NCBI GenBank assembly: GCA_002418625.1
Contig: DIEM01000062.1
Span: 1 to 16,942, forward strand
Length of the DNA: 16,942 bases
Source of the DNA: Firmicutes bacterium UBA5774
GTDB lineage: Bacteria; Bacillota; Clostridia; Peptostreptococcales; Anaerovoracaceae
Direction of reading: 5' to 3'
Part shown: piece after piece, positions 8,389 through 15,766 of the stretch
Numbering within the stretch: the first letter of the stretch is position 1
Layout of the letters: each line of letters starts with the position of its first letter
Program-made: the position numbers and the translations under genes
Notes under the pieces: model-generated
Told to the model about the DNA's origin: nothing
Database searches by the model: none
The model's input: only the letters and a program-made list of their open reading frames with translations

Positions 8389-10728
8389 TTATTCGACTTC
8401 CGCCATCAATTCAGCCAGTTCCTTCATGGCGGTGGTCTCCTGGTTCAGGAGGCTTTTGTAAATTTCTTTCTGGCTTGCAATAGCGGCATTATAGACCGCG
8501 ATCTCGTCACTGAAGTCGGAATCTGTCGTATCATATTTTAGGTTTAGAGATCTTGTGGCAGCTTCCACATCCGCGATGGCAAACATCTTGCCGGTGCCCC
8601 AGAACAGGTTGCCTTTGTTCAATTCAGGGTCGAACATATCATTGGCGATCTTCGTCACTTCCGGGCTGAAGGAATAATTGTACCATTCAAGCACGTTGTT
8701 GACCGCCCAGGCGTATTCATCGACGACCGTATTGACATCGCCGCTGTTCAAGCCATCGACGCAAAGCTGCATCAGTTCGATATTCTCCTGAGGCGCTTCA
8801 TGCGGTACGATCGGGCGTTCGTACATCAGGCCGAGGAACGCATCCTGAGTTTTTTTGAAAATATCGAGGTTTGCCGCGTTCATTGCCTTGGCCTGTTTCC
8901 AGACTGCGGCGATTTCGGCGTCGCTTGCGCCTGCCGCCACAAGATTTTTATATTTGCCGTTAAGCGCCAACACCTTGTCGTGATTGGCCTTAGCGGCGGC
9001 GCCGTAGGCTTCGAGAGCTGCCTTGAAGGCCGCCGTGTCTGCGCCGGAAGCCGCCGCGGCGGTTTCATCCAGCGATGCCATGATGCGATCGTACTGAGGC
9101 GTGAAATCGAGTTCCAGAGCCGGAGTGCTGTCGATCGTCATGGCCATGGCGCCATAGAAAGAAAGATTGAATTTAAAGACAGCCTCGTTATAGGTCGATG
9201 CTGTATCGAAATTCGAATGGTAGCGCTCATAGTAGAATGGGAACACATCTTCACCGTCGGCTGTGAGCAGGAATCCATTGATCATGGAAGGCACGCCGGC
9301 GGCATAATACGAGAAATCGTCCGAATAAGTATAAGTCTGATAGCCTTCGGTCAGGAAGCCTTCAGAAAAACAGCCTTCAGGAGATGGTGCGTTTTTATCC
9401 GTTTCTGCAAAATCACGGATCATCGTATAGAATTCAGGTGCGGAAAACGCATTTGTATAATTTGCGAATTCATAAGCCGGAAGCTCGAAATTCAAAAATG
9501 CAAGCGTCTTGCCGACCCATTCGGGATGTGCTTCATTGATCATGCGCCATGCGCCGATCGTCCAGTCGAACTGGGTTTCCGAAGCACCCCATTCTTCAGC
9601 GGCATGGATGCAGAAAATGATATCCCTTTCCGGCATATAACCTGAGTCGATCATAGCTTTCGCCATGGCGAAATCCAAGGCTACAGCCATGCTGTTGTCC
9701 TGGAAGCCGTCGAAATATTTATCGTAATGGGACCCGACCACGATCATTTCATCATGGCTTTTGCCGGGAATCATACCCATTACATTATAACTCGTGCCGC
9801 CTTCCTCTACAATGTTGTCAACCTTGAGGGTCGCGGTCACGGCGCCGGCTTCAAGAAGCCCTTTGATATAGTCGGAATCATTGACACTGATGCTTAGGCA
9901 GGGGATCCCGACCGGACCGCAGATATCCTGGCAGTTCAAGGCGTCCTTGCTGATTTCCGCAAAGCCTCCCACATTGGCGTTCAGGATCGCCGCAGCGCCC
10001 TGGAACTGGGCTTCGAGCATCGGATAGGTGATCCACCAGTTTTCGCGCTGGTTGATGTCGATCAGCACGATTTTACCGTTGACGTCGATTTCTTCATAAT
10101 CCCACATGGTGCCGTCGCCTACATAGACTATTTCGGCGGTGATGCCGGCTGCCGGTGTCGAGGCAGTGGCATACGAGTGGGGTGAAATGACCTTGTCCGT
10201 TCCGCTGATAGCGAGCGAAGCGCCGTTGAATTGCCATTTATCCACATCGATAGCTACTTTTTCAACGCCGGCCAGGCCAATTTTTTTCATTTCGGCAACA
10301 AGGAAATCAGCGGCTGCATGTTCGGCATCGCTGCCCGATGTACGCGTCCCCAGGGATGAGGATTCATAGAGCGGATTTTCAGCGAGTTCAAGGCCGAGAG
10401 CATAGGCATACTGAGTGTCCATAGCCGCGAAATATTTCGCGAATTCAGGATCGGCAGCATCTGCGACGGGGCTAGGCGCCTGCTCCGGTTCAGTCACAGG
10501 TGCGGCCGGCGCTTTTTCCGGAATATTGATGGATTGTCCCGGGAATATCAGATCCGGATTGGCCAGTTTGTTGAACTCAGCGAGCGTCTGCCAGGTCGTG
10601 CCGTACTGCTTTGCGATCTTCCAGAGGACATCTCCGGATTTAACGGTATAGGCGGCTCCAAACGCGAAACTGATGCTGCTTGCAACCAATGTAAAAATAA
10701 CGAATGTTGATACCAGTTTTCTTTTCAC
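8389..10728 (-). CDS. secreted LysM-PA-M28 family zinc metallopeptidase
   Basis: This is a predicted exported aminopeptidase-like enzyme of 779 residues. Residues 1-25 form a signal peptide (KRK, then a hydrophobic core ending FAFGA). Residues 27-70 are one LysM peptidoglycan-binding domain (YTVKSGDVLWKIA to GQSINIP), followed by a Pro/Ala-rich linker to about 98. A PA-type domain occupies roughly 190-300, inserted in the M28 fold as in Bacillus YwaD. The two-zinc site reads His334 (GSHYD), Asp344 (FQDNS), Glu378-Glu379 (AAEEWG), Glu415 (NFELP) and His504 (YHSNFDT), so catalysis looks possible. Residues after about 540 form an Ala-rich, mostly helical region of about 230 residues that I cannot assign. 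The start is GTG at 10728 with GGAGGTGATT directly upstream; a longer TTG start at 10773 would lie in the promoter. LysM probably holds the enzyme at the cell wall. Substrate unknown; peptide scavenging is an inference. Confidence 0.9.
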   Translation of the reverse strand: MKRKLVSTFVIFTLVASSISFAFGAAYTVKSGDVLWKIAKQYGTTWQTLAEFNKLANPDLIFPGQSINIPEKAPAAPVTEPEQAPSPVADAADPEFAKYFAAMDTQYAYALGLELAENPLYESSSLGTRTSGSDAEHAAADFLVAEMKKIGLAGVEKVAIDVDKWQFNGASLAISGTDKVISPHSYATASTPAAGITAEIVYVGDGTMWDYEEIDVNGKIVLIDINQRENWWITYPMLEAQFQGAAAILNANVGGFAEISKDALNCQDICGPVGIPCLSISVNDSDYIKGLLEAGAVTATLKVDNIVEEGGTSYNVMGMIPGKSHDEMIVVGSHYDKYFDGFQDNSMAVALDFAMAKAMIDSGYMPERDIIFCIHAAEEWGASETQFDWTIGAWRMINEAHPEWVGKTLAFLNFELPAYEFANYTNAFSAPEFYTMIRDFAETDKNAPSPEGCFSEGFLTEGYQTYTYSDDFSYYAAGVPSMINGFLLTADGEDVFPFYYERYHSNFDTASTYNEAVFKFNLSFYGAMAMTIDSTPALELDFTPQYDRIMASLDETAAAASGADTAAFKAALEAYGAAAKANHDKVLALNGKYKNLVAAGASDAEIAAVWKQAKAMNAANLDIFKKTQDAFLGLMYERPIVPHEAPQENIELMQLCVDGLNSGDVNTVVDEYAWAVNNVLEWYNYSFSPEVTKIANDMFDPELNKGNLFWGTGKMFAIADVEAATRSLNLKYDTTDSDFSDEIAVYNAAIASQKEIYKSLLNQETTAMKELAELMAEVE

Positions 10729-10730
10729 AA

Positions 10731-10740
10731 AATCACCTCC
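10731..10740 (-). promoter_or_regulatory. ribosome binding site that fixes the GTG start of the peptidase
   Basis: The minus-strand sequence GGAGGTGATT is a near-perfect anti-16S match. Its GGAGG is seven bases before the GTG at 10728. The encoded protein then begins with a canonical Lys-Arg-Lys signal peptide, so GTG is preferred over the upstream in-frame TTG. Confidence 0.9.
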
Positions 10741-10753
10741 GAAAATAATTTTC
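10741..10753. promoter_or_regulatory. AT-rich palindrome at the predicted start point of the peptidase gene
   Basis: GAAAAT-A-ATTTTC is a perfect inverted repeat with 6-base arms and a 1-base centre. It sits between the -10 boxes and the ribosome site, where a bound repressor would block transcription. It resembles a CodY box only in composition: the half-sites are in the opposite order. It may be a repressor operator or chance in AT-rich DNA. Confidence 0.35.
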
Positions 10754-10759
10754 AATGCA

Positions 10760-10770
10760 ATTATATTATA
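10760..10770 (-). promoter_or_regulatory. tandem overlapping -10 boxes for the peptidase gene
   Basis: On the minus strand TATAATATAAT contains two overlapping perfect TATAAT hexamers (10765-10770 and 10760-10765), about 35 bases before the GTG start. No convincing -35 box is found at 16-18 bases upstream. Assigned by consensus and position. Confidence 0.55.
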
Positions 10771-10830
10771 CAATGAAGACAGTTACTGATTTGCTGAATA
10801 TTCGGAATTATCTTGCTAATATTTATTAAA

Positions 10831-10868
10831 AACCGGAGGATGCCGTATTAAACAGCCGTCCTCCGGTT
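10831..10868 (-). terminator. Rho-independent terminator of ilvD
   Basis: A 10-bp perfect stem (10831-10840 with 10859-10868, AACCGGAGGA with TCCTCCGGTT) encloses an 18-base loop. On the minus strand it is followed by TTTAATAAAT, so the T run is continuous with the stem's end. It begins 42 bases after the ilvD stop and separates ilvD from the peptidase gene on the same strand. Confidence 0.85.
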
Positions 10869-10910
10869 CGTCGGGATCATGAAGATCATCTGGTTGCAGT
10901 GATGAATTTA

Positions 10911-12575
10911 TCAGTCGATAGACAGGACAGCGCCTGTGTTGGCCGATGTGACCAGCTTTGCATATCGAGCAAGGTAGCCAGTCTTTACCTTCGGTTCAGG
11001 TTTCACATAAGCGCTTTTGCGGGCTGCTATCTCTTCGTCTGAAAGTCTGGCTGAAAGCTTGCGGCCGGGTATGTCTATGTCGATGATATCGCCGTTTTTC
11101 AACAGGCCGATCAGGCCGCCGTTCATTGCTTCGGGTGAGACATGGCCGATAGACGCGCCTCGCGTAGCGCCGGAGAATCTGCCGTCCGTCAGCAGGGCCA
11201 CATCCTTGTCGAGGCCCATGCCGGCTATCGAGGAGGTTGGCGCCAGCATTTCCCTCATGCCGGGACCGCCTTTGGGACCTTCATATCTGATGACGATCAC
11301 GTCGCCTTTTTTGATCGTTTTAGCATAGATCGCCGCAACCGCGTCCTCCTCGGAGTCGAAAACGACTGCTGGGCCGGAATGAACGAGCATTTCCTCTGAT
11401 ACGGCCGATTCCTTGACGACAGAACCGTCCACGGCAAGATTGCCCCTCAGTATGGCCAGCCCGCCGCGATTCCGGTAGGGCTGGTCTATCGGCATGATGA
11501 CGCTGTTGTCAAGGACAGTCGTATGGGCGATGTTTTCGCCGACAGTCATGCCGGTGACGGTCATGCAGTCTTTTATAATAAGGTTATTTTTTGTCAGCTC
11601 GTTCATTAATGCGGGTATCCCTCCGGCTCGGTGCAGATCCTCAATGTGGTGGTGGCCGCTCGGGCTCAGCTTTGCAATATAAGGAGTCCTGTCGCTGATG
11701 GCGTCGAACATTGCCAGATCGAGACTGATCCCGGCTTCGTGGGCGATGGCCGGGAGATGGAGCACTGTGTTGGTGGAGCCTGCCATGGCCATATCTACGG
11801 TGATCGCGTTCTTGAAGGCGTTTTCAGTCATGATGTCACGCGGCTTGATATCTTTTTTGACCATTTCCATGACCTTGATCCCGGCCATTTTCGCCAGGCG
11901 GATCCTTTCGCCGCTATCGCTTAAGGCGGTTCCGTTATAGGGAAGGCCCATTCCGAGAACCTCTGTCAGACAGTTCATGCTATTGGCAGTAAATAGTCCT
12001 GAACAGGAACCGCATCCCGGGCAGGCATTCAATGCGGTCACTTCCAGATCCGCTTCGGTGGCGGTGCCGTTTTTATAAGCGCCGAGTTTTTCCATAATAC
12101 TGTTGAAATCCAGGACTTCGCCGGCGCTGTAGCCGGCTCTCATGGCGCCGCCGCTGATAACGACGGCCGGAATGTTGAGCCTGGCGGCAGCCATCAGCAT
12201 GCCCGGCACGATTTTATCGCAGTTGGGAATCAGGACCAGACCATCAAAGGCATGGCCTCTTGCCATGGCTTCAATGGAATCGGCGATGAGTTCCCGGCTC
12301 GCGAGCGGAAATTTCATGCCATCGTGGCCCATGGCGATCCCGTCGCAAATGCCGATGGCAGGAAACTCTATGGGTGTCCCGCCGGACATCAGTACGCCCT
12401 TTTTAGCGGCTTCCGCAATCCTGTCGAGAAGCATGTGGCCGGGCACGATCTCGTTCTGGGAATTGACGATACCGATCAGCGGCCGGTCGATCTCCTCCCT
12501 GATATAGCCCATTCCGTATAGAAGTGTTCGAACGGGTGCCCCTGAAGGTCCGCTTTTAATTTTTGTGCTGTTCAT
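10911..12575 (-). CDS. ilvD: dihydroxy-acid dehydratase
   Basis: IlvD dehydrates 2,3-dihydroxy-isovalerate and 2,3-dihydroxy-3-methylvalerate to the 2-oxo acids, a late step of valine and isoleucine synthesis and of leucine and pantothenate supply. At 554 residues it has the usual length. Signatures are ICDGIAMGHDGMKF near 76-89, NCDKIVPGMLMA at 118-129 (Cys119) and LNACPGCGSCSGLFTANSMNC at 182-202. Near the C-terminus, LLTDGRFSGATRGASIGHVSPEA is also a family block. Cys119 and one or more of Cys185, Cys188 and Cys191 are the likely Fe-S ligands. The loop IVPGH at 43-47 has no Cys, as in the oxygen-sensitive E. coli type, which fits an anaerobe. A sugar-acid dehydratase of the same superfamily is less likely. 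The ATG at 12575 has a modest AAGGA site about ten bases upstream. No other ilv gene and no T-box leader are visible; the gene appears to stand alone. Confidence 0.95.
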   Translation of the reverse strand: MNSTKIKSGPSGAPVRTLLYGMGYIREEIDRPLIGIVNSQNEIVPGHMLLDRIAEAAKKGVLMSGGTPIEFPAIGICDGIAMGHDGMKFPLASRELIADSIEAMARGHAFDGLVLIPNCDKIVPGMLMAAARLNIPAVVISGGAMRAGYSAGEVLDFNSIMEKLGAYKNGTATEADLEVTALNACPGCGSCSGLFTANSMNCLTEVLGMGLPYNGTALSDSGERIRLAKMAGIKVMEMVKKDIKPRDIMTENAFKNAITVDMAMAGSTNTVLHLPAIAHEAGISLDLAMFDAISDRTPYIAKLSPSGHHHIEDLHRAGGIPALMNELTKNNLIIKDCMTVTGMTVGENIAHTTVLDNSVIMPIDQPYRNRGGLAILRGNLAVDGSVVKESAVSEEMLVHSGPAVVFDSEEDAVAAIYAKTIKKGDVIVIRYEGPKGGPGMREMLAPTSSIAGMGLDKDVALLTDGRFSGATRGASIGHVSPEAMNGGLIGLLKNGDIIDIDIPGRKLSARLSDEEIAARKSAYVKPEPKVKTGYLARYAKLVTSANTGAVLSID

Positions 12576-12607
12576 AATCTCAGTATCCTTTCATTGCTTT
12601 CGCAGAT

Positions 12608-12622
12608 GCCGCCCATGGCGGC
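12608..12622 (-). repeat. GC-rich hairpin at the 5' end of the ilvD transcript
   Basis: GCCGCC-CAT-GGCGGC is a perfect 6-bp inverted repeat with a 3-base loop. It lies just downstream of the predicted ilvD start point (about 12626), so the transcript would open with a small stable hairpin. No U tract follows, so it is not a terminator. It may protect the 5' end or mark a binding site; neither can be shown here. Confidence 0.4.
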
Positions 12623-12632
12623 CGATGAAATA

Positions 12633-12661
12633 ATTTTACCCTATGTGGTTGCAATATTCAA
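12633..12661 (-). promoter_or_regulatory. sigma-A-type promoter of ilvD
   Basis: On the minus strand TTGAAT (12656-12661) is followed after exactly 17 bases by TAAAAT (12633-12638). The predicted leader before the ilvD ATG is about 50 bases. Its -35 region interleaves with that of the divergent mgtE promoter. Confidence 0.7.
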
Positions 12662-12678
12662 CTTAAATAAGGTATAAT
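12649..12678 (+). promoter_or_regulatory. sigma-A-type promoter of mgtE
   Basis: TTGCAA (12649-12654) and TATAAT (12673-12678) are separated by 18 bases. The -10 is perfect, the -35 matches four of six positions. The leader would be about 73 bases, too short for an M-box Mg riboswitch, and I see none. Confidence 0.65.
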
Positions 12679-12757
12679 TTTATAGTTAATGTCCTGAAAA
12701 AATGAGCAAAAATCAACTTGCGGCAAGGTTTTTCGGACTGAAGGGAGGCGAGAGAAC

Positions 12758-14119
12758 ATGGCTGACCAGGTATACTCTGAAATCATGGATCTTCTTAAAG
12801 AAAAGAAATACAGCAAAGCACGGATGGAGATCCTGAAATATAATGATGCTGATATCGCAGAGATCATAACCGAAGTCGAAGAGGAATTCGACATGGAAAA
12901 AGCGATCGTTGTGTTCAGGATGCTGCCAAAAGATATATCGGCGCAGGTCTTTGCATATCTCCCTGCGGATAACCAGGTCGAAATCATTAATGTCATTACG
13001 GATCAGGAAACAAAATACATTATGGATGAACTCGGGTTCGACGATATGATCGACGTGCTTGAGGAGCTTCCGGCAAACGTCGTCAGCCGCATTCTCAGCA
13101 AAGTATCCAAGGAAGAGCGGAAGCTGATCAACAGTTTCCTGAACTATCCCGAAGATTCTGCCGGCAGCCTGATGACCATCGATTACATTGGGCTCAGGAA
13201 GGAAATGTCGGTCGGAGAATCGCTGAAATACATCAAGGAGCATGGCATGGACCAGGAAACGATCTACACATGCTATGTGATGGACAGCGCCCGCAAGCTG
13301 GAAGGGATCGTATCCCTGAGGACCCTTGTGGTCACCGATGAAAACGCCAAGATCGATGATCTGATGCATACGGATATGATCTATGTCAACGTGCTGGAGG
13401 ACCGGGAAGAAGTTGCCAACATTTTTAAGAAGTATGACTTTCTCGCCCTTCCTGTCGTCGATAATGAAGGCAGGCTTGTCGGCATAATTACAGTCGACGA
13501 CATCCTTGACGTCATCGATGAGGAAAATACCGAAGACTTTCAGAAAATGGCCGGTATGTCGCCAATCAGGGAAAGCTATTTCAATACCAGTGTTTTCGAC
13601 CACGCTAAAAGCAGGACGCTGTGGCTGCTGATCCTGGCGATCTCTGCTATAATAACAGGATACATAATAGTCAGTTATGAAAATGTTTTGTCGGGAATCA
13701 TTGCGCTGGTCCAGTTCATGCCGATGATCATGGGGACCGGAGGAAACTCGGGGGCACAGGCTTCCACGCTGATCATCCGCGGCATTGCTGTCGGCGAGAT
13801 CGAGTCCGGCGATATCTTGAGAGTCGTCTGGAAAGAATTCAGGATCGCCTCGATCGTGGCCATAGTTCTGTGCGCTTTCAATTTTGCCAGGATCGTATTC
13901 CTGGAGAAGTACGATCTGAGGATCGCCGCAGTTGTCTGTCTGACGCTTTTTCTTGTTATTATTTGCGCCAAGACGATCGGCGCGGTGCTGCCCATATGCG
14001 CCAAGCTGGTCAAGATCGACCCTGCAATCATGGCAAATCCGCTGATCGCGTCACTCACCGACGCCATTTCGGTCATCATATATTTTGCGTTAGCAAAAGC
14101 CGTATTCGGAATAGCCTGA
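12758..14119 (+). CDS. mgtE: magnesium transporter MgtE
   Basis: MgtE is a dimeric, Mg-gated Mg channel of the inner membrane. The 453 residues match the family length. Residues 1-130 form the acidic, helical MgtE_N domain. Residues about 131-260 form a CBS pair (YPEDSAGSLMT at 130-140; LVGIITVDDILDVIDEE near 246-262), which with the N domain senses cytoplasmic Mg. Five membrane helices follow from about 287 to the end. The pore signature MGTGGNSGAQ is at 325-334, and Asp435 in LTDA corresponds to the conserved selectivity-site aspartate of Thermus MgtE. The ATG at 12758 has a GGGAGGCGAGAG site upstream. Downstream, nnr begins after 17 bases, so the two are likely cotranscribed. Co and Ni transport has been reported for some members, but Mg is the expected substrate. 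Confidence 0.96.
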   Translation: MADQVYSEIMDLLKEKKYSKARMEILKYNDADIAEIITEVEEEFDMEKAIVVFRMLPKDISAQVFAYLPADNQVEIINVITDQETKYIMDELGFDDMIDVLEELPANVVSRILSKVSKEERKLINSFLNYPEDSAGSLMTIDYIGLRKEMSVGESLKYIKEHGMDQETIYTCYVMDSARKLEGIVSLRTLVVTDENAKIDDLMHTDMIYVNVLEDREEVANIFKKYDFLALPVVDNEGRLVGIITVDDILDVIDEENTEDFQKMAGMSPIRESYFNTSVFDHAKSRTLWLLILAISAIITGYIIVSYENVLSGIIALVQFMPMIMGTGGNSGAQASTLIIRGIAVGEIESGDILRVVWKEFRIASIVAIVLCAFNFARIVFLEKYDLRIAAVVCLTLFLVIICAKTIGAVLPICAKLVKIDPAIMANPLIASLTDAISVIIYFALAKAVFGIA

Positions 14120-14121
14120 TA

Positions 14122-14130
14122 AGAGGAGGG
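14122..14130 (+). promoter_or_regulatory. ribosome binding site that fixes the nnr start
   Basis: AGAGGAGGG lies six bases before the ATG at 14137, directly after the mgtE stop. The open frame extends 89 codons further upstream inside mgtE, but without a comparable site, and the family N-terminus begins at this ATG. Confidence 0.9.
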
Positions 14131-14136
14131 TATATC

Positions 14137-15696
14137 ATGAGGATCGTGACGGGAACGCAAATGAAAAAAATCGATCAGCAAACGATCGAATATTACGGCA
14201 TTACCGGGCTAAGCCTGATGGAAGCCGCCGGAACAGCGGTTTTTGAAGAGGTGACAGGCAATATTGCGAATGAATCCGAACCCTTTGTCGTTGTTGTGTG
14301 CGGTGCGGGGAACAACGGCGGCGACGGATATGTTGCCGCCAGGCTTCTTCATGAAGCGAGGATCCATACAAGAGTCTATTCCACTTCCGATCCCGATGCT
14401 TTGACCGGAGATGCAAGATCGAACTATGAAGCTTACGCAAGACTGAACCTGCCGGTGAGAAGGCTGGATGACGGGGATGAACGGCCAGAAACGGCGACGC
14501 GCACGCACGGCGCAGACAGCAGGAGCAATTTTTCATCGGATATCAGAAAGGCGTCCTTGATTGTAGATGGGATCCTGGGAACAGGGATCAACAGGCCGGT
14601 TTCAGGCGTGATATCCAATATCATAGATGAAATCAACCTGTCGGGAACCAAAGTGGTTTCCATAGATATCCCATCAGGAGTCGGCGGCGATGACGGCGCG
14701 CTATACGGCGCCGCCGTGAATGCTTCCTCGACAGTGACGTTCCAGGCGCCGAAGCTCGGCTGCCTCATTTATCCGGGAGCGGGATGCACGGGGCATCTGG
14801 TGATTCAGGACATCGGCATTCCGGCGGATATCATCGACAAGCTGTCTGATGAATTGTTTCTGATCGATGAAGCATTCGTCAGGCAATATATAAAAAGAAG
14901 AGGAAGAGACCTGCATAAGGGAAACTTCGGCAAGGTCATGATCATAGCCGGATCATCCGGCATGGCAGGAGCGGCAGCGCTTTGCGCCCGGGCGGCGCTT
15001 CGAAGCGGAGCGGGCCTCGTCAGGATCGCCGTCACGCCTGATATTCTTGCCATTGAGCAGATGCTGGTGCCAGAAGCGACCTGCATACCAAGAGAAGACG
15101 CATTAAGTGAGCTTGAAAGGCACGATGCCGTCGTGATCGGCCCCGGACTCGGAAGCGGAGCTATGACATTGGAGCTGATCCGCGGGATCATGATGCAGGA
15201 AAATCTGACGGCAGTGATCGACGCGGACGGACTCAACGCGATACAGCATGATCCGGCGATACTGGCCGGCGCCAAGGCTCGCCTGATCCTCACGCCGCAT
15301 CCGGGCGAAGCGGCAAGGCTGCTTGGCAAAACTTCTTCGGAAATCAATTCGGACAGGCTGGGCAGCGCCAGAAGGCTTTCTGCGCTGACCCGATCCGCAG
15401 TCGTGCTGAAAGGCGCTTCAAGCGTCGTTGCGCTGCCGGATGGAAGTCTATATGTCAATCCGACCGGCAACCCCGGAATGGCGACGGCCGGAAGCGGAGA
15501 TATTCTGGCGGGAGTGATCGCGTCGCTGGCGGCGCAAGGTGTCCCATGGGATCGTGCTGCGCAGGCAGGAGCCTACCTTCATGGGCTTGCGGGCGACATC
15601 ATGGCGGGGCAATTGGGAGAATACGGACTGATCGCGTCCGATATGAATGTTGGGATCGCGCTGGCGATCGAATCCATCATCAAAGGTTCCATATGA
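14137..15696 (+). CDS. nnr: bifunctional NAD(P)H-hydrate repair enzyme (epimerase plus ADP-dependent dehydratase)
   Basis: Nnr (YjeF family) repairs hydrated NADH and NADPH, which form spontaneously or through glyceraldehyde-3-phosphate dehydrogenase. The N-terminal domain epimerises the R form and the C-terminal domain dehydrates the S form using ADP or ATP. The protein has 519 residues. The N domain (about 1-215) shows SLMEAAG at 26-32, GAGNNGGDGYVAARLL from 56, Asp144 in VDGILGTG and SIDIPSGVGG. The C domain has HKGNFGKVMIIAGS from 260, VIGPGLGSG, DADGLNAI, LTPHPGEAARLLG and AGSGDILAGV, with the proposed catalytic Asp455. A charged stretch of about 28 residues just before the VDGILGTG block (DDGDERPETATRTHGADS and following) looks longer than usual and may be a surface loop. 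Cytoplasmic. It follows mgtE by 17 bases, probably in the same transcript. Identification secure. Confidence 0.95.
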   Translation: MRIVTGTQMKKIDQQTIEYYGITGLSLMEAAGTAVFEEVTGNIANESEPFVVVVCGAGNNGGDGYVAARLLHEARIHTRVYSTSDPDALTGDARSNYEAYARLNLPVRRLDDGDERPETATRTHGADSRSNFSSDIRKASLIVDGILGTGINRPVSGVISNIIDEINLSGTKVVSIDIPSGVGGDDGALYGAAVNASSTVTFQAPKLGCLIYPGAGCTGHLVIQDIGIPADIIDKLSDELFLIDEAFVRQYIKRRGRDLHKGNFGKVMIIAGSSGMAGAAALCARAALRSGAGLVRIAVTPDILAIEQMLVPEATCIPREDALSELERHDAVVIGPGLGSGAMTLELIRGIMMQENLTAVIDADGLNAIQHDPAILAGAKARLILTPHPGEAARLLGKTSSEINSDRLGSARRLSALTRSAVVLKGASSVVALPDGSLYVNPTGNPGMATAGSGDILAGVIASLAAQGVPWDRAAQAGAYLHGLAGDIMAGQLGEYGLIASDMNVGIALAIESIIKGSI

Positions 15697-15749
15697 GAGA
15701 AATATTATTAAACAATAATCAATTGATCAGTTAATGAAAATAATCGAGC

Positions 15750-15757
15750 AGAAGGAG
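15750..15757 (+). promoter_or_regulatory. ribosome binding site that fixes the start of the small exported protein
   Basis: AGAAGGAG lies nine bases before the ATG at 15767. An in-frame ATG at 15734 would add eleven residues (MKIIEQKEIDS) ahead of the signal peptide and has no ribosome site, so 15767 is preferred. Confidence 0.8.
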
Positions 15758-15766
15758 ATTGATTCC

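Noticed and set aside
8800..9645. 281-codon open frame on the plus strand inside the M28 peptidase gene
   Set aside because: It is antisense to the zinc-ligand region of the peptidase and is Cys- and Arg-rich without domains; a shadow frame.
10729..10773. TTG start 15 codons upstream of the peptidase GTG
   Set aside because: It lies on the predicted promoter and spoils the signal peptide; GGAGGTGATT sits correctly before the GTG.
12576..12632. Search for a T-box or leader attenuator in front of ilvD
   Set aside because: The leader is about 50 bases with one small GC hairpin, no T-box sequence and no U tract.
12704..12740. Weak hairpin CTTG-CGG-CAAG followed by GTTTTT in the mgtE leader, considered as an attenuator
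   Set aside because: Only four pairs with a 3-base loop, far too weak for a terminator, and the leader is too short for an M-box riboswitch.
12702..12836. 44-residue open frame (MSKNQLAARFFGLKGGERTW...) overlapping the mgtE start, considered as a leader peptide
   Set aside because: It has no ribosome site, runs out of frame into mgtE, and shows no proline or acidic run as expected for a Mg-sensing leader.
12713..13603. 296-codon open frame on the minus strand inside mgtE
   Set aside because: It is antisense to the MgtE_N and CBS domains; the Phe/His/Asp-rich composition is what antisense of acidic helices gives.
13870..14136. 89-codon upstream extension of nnr into mgtE
   Set aside because: It reads the mgtE membrane domain in another frame; the strong ribosome site and the family N-terminus place the start at 14137.
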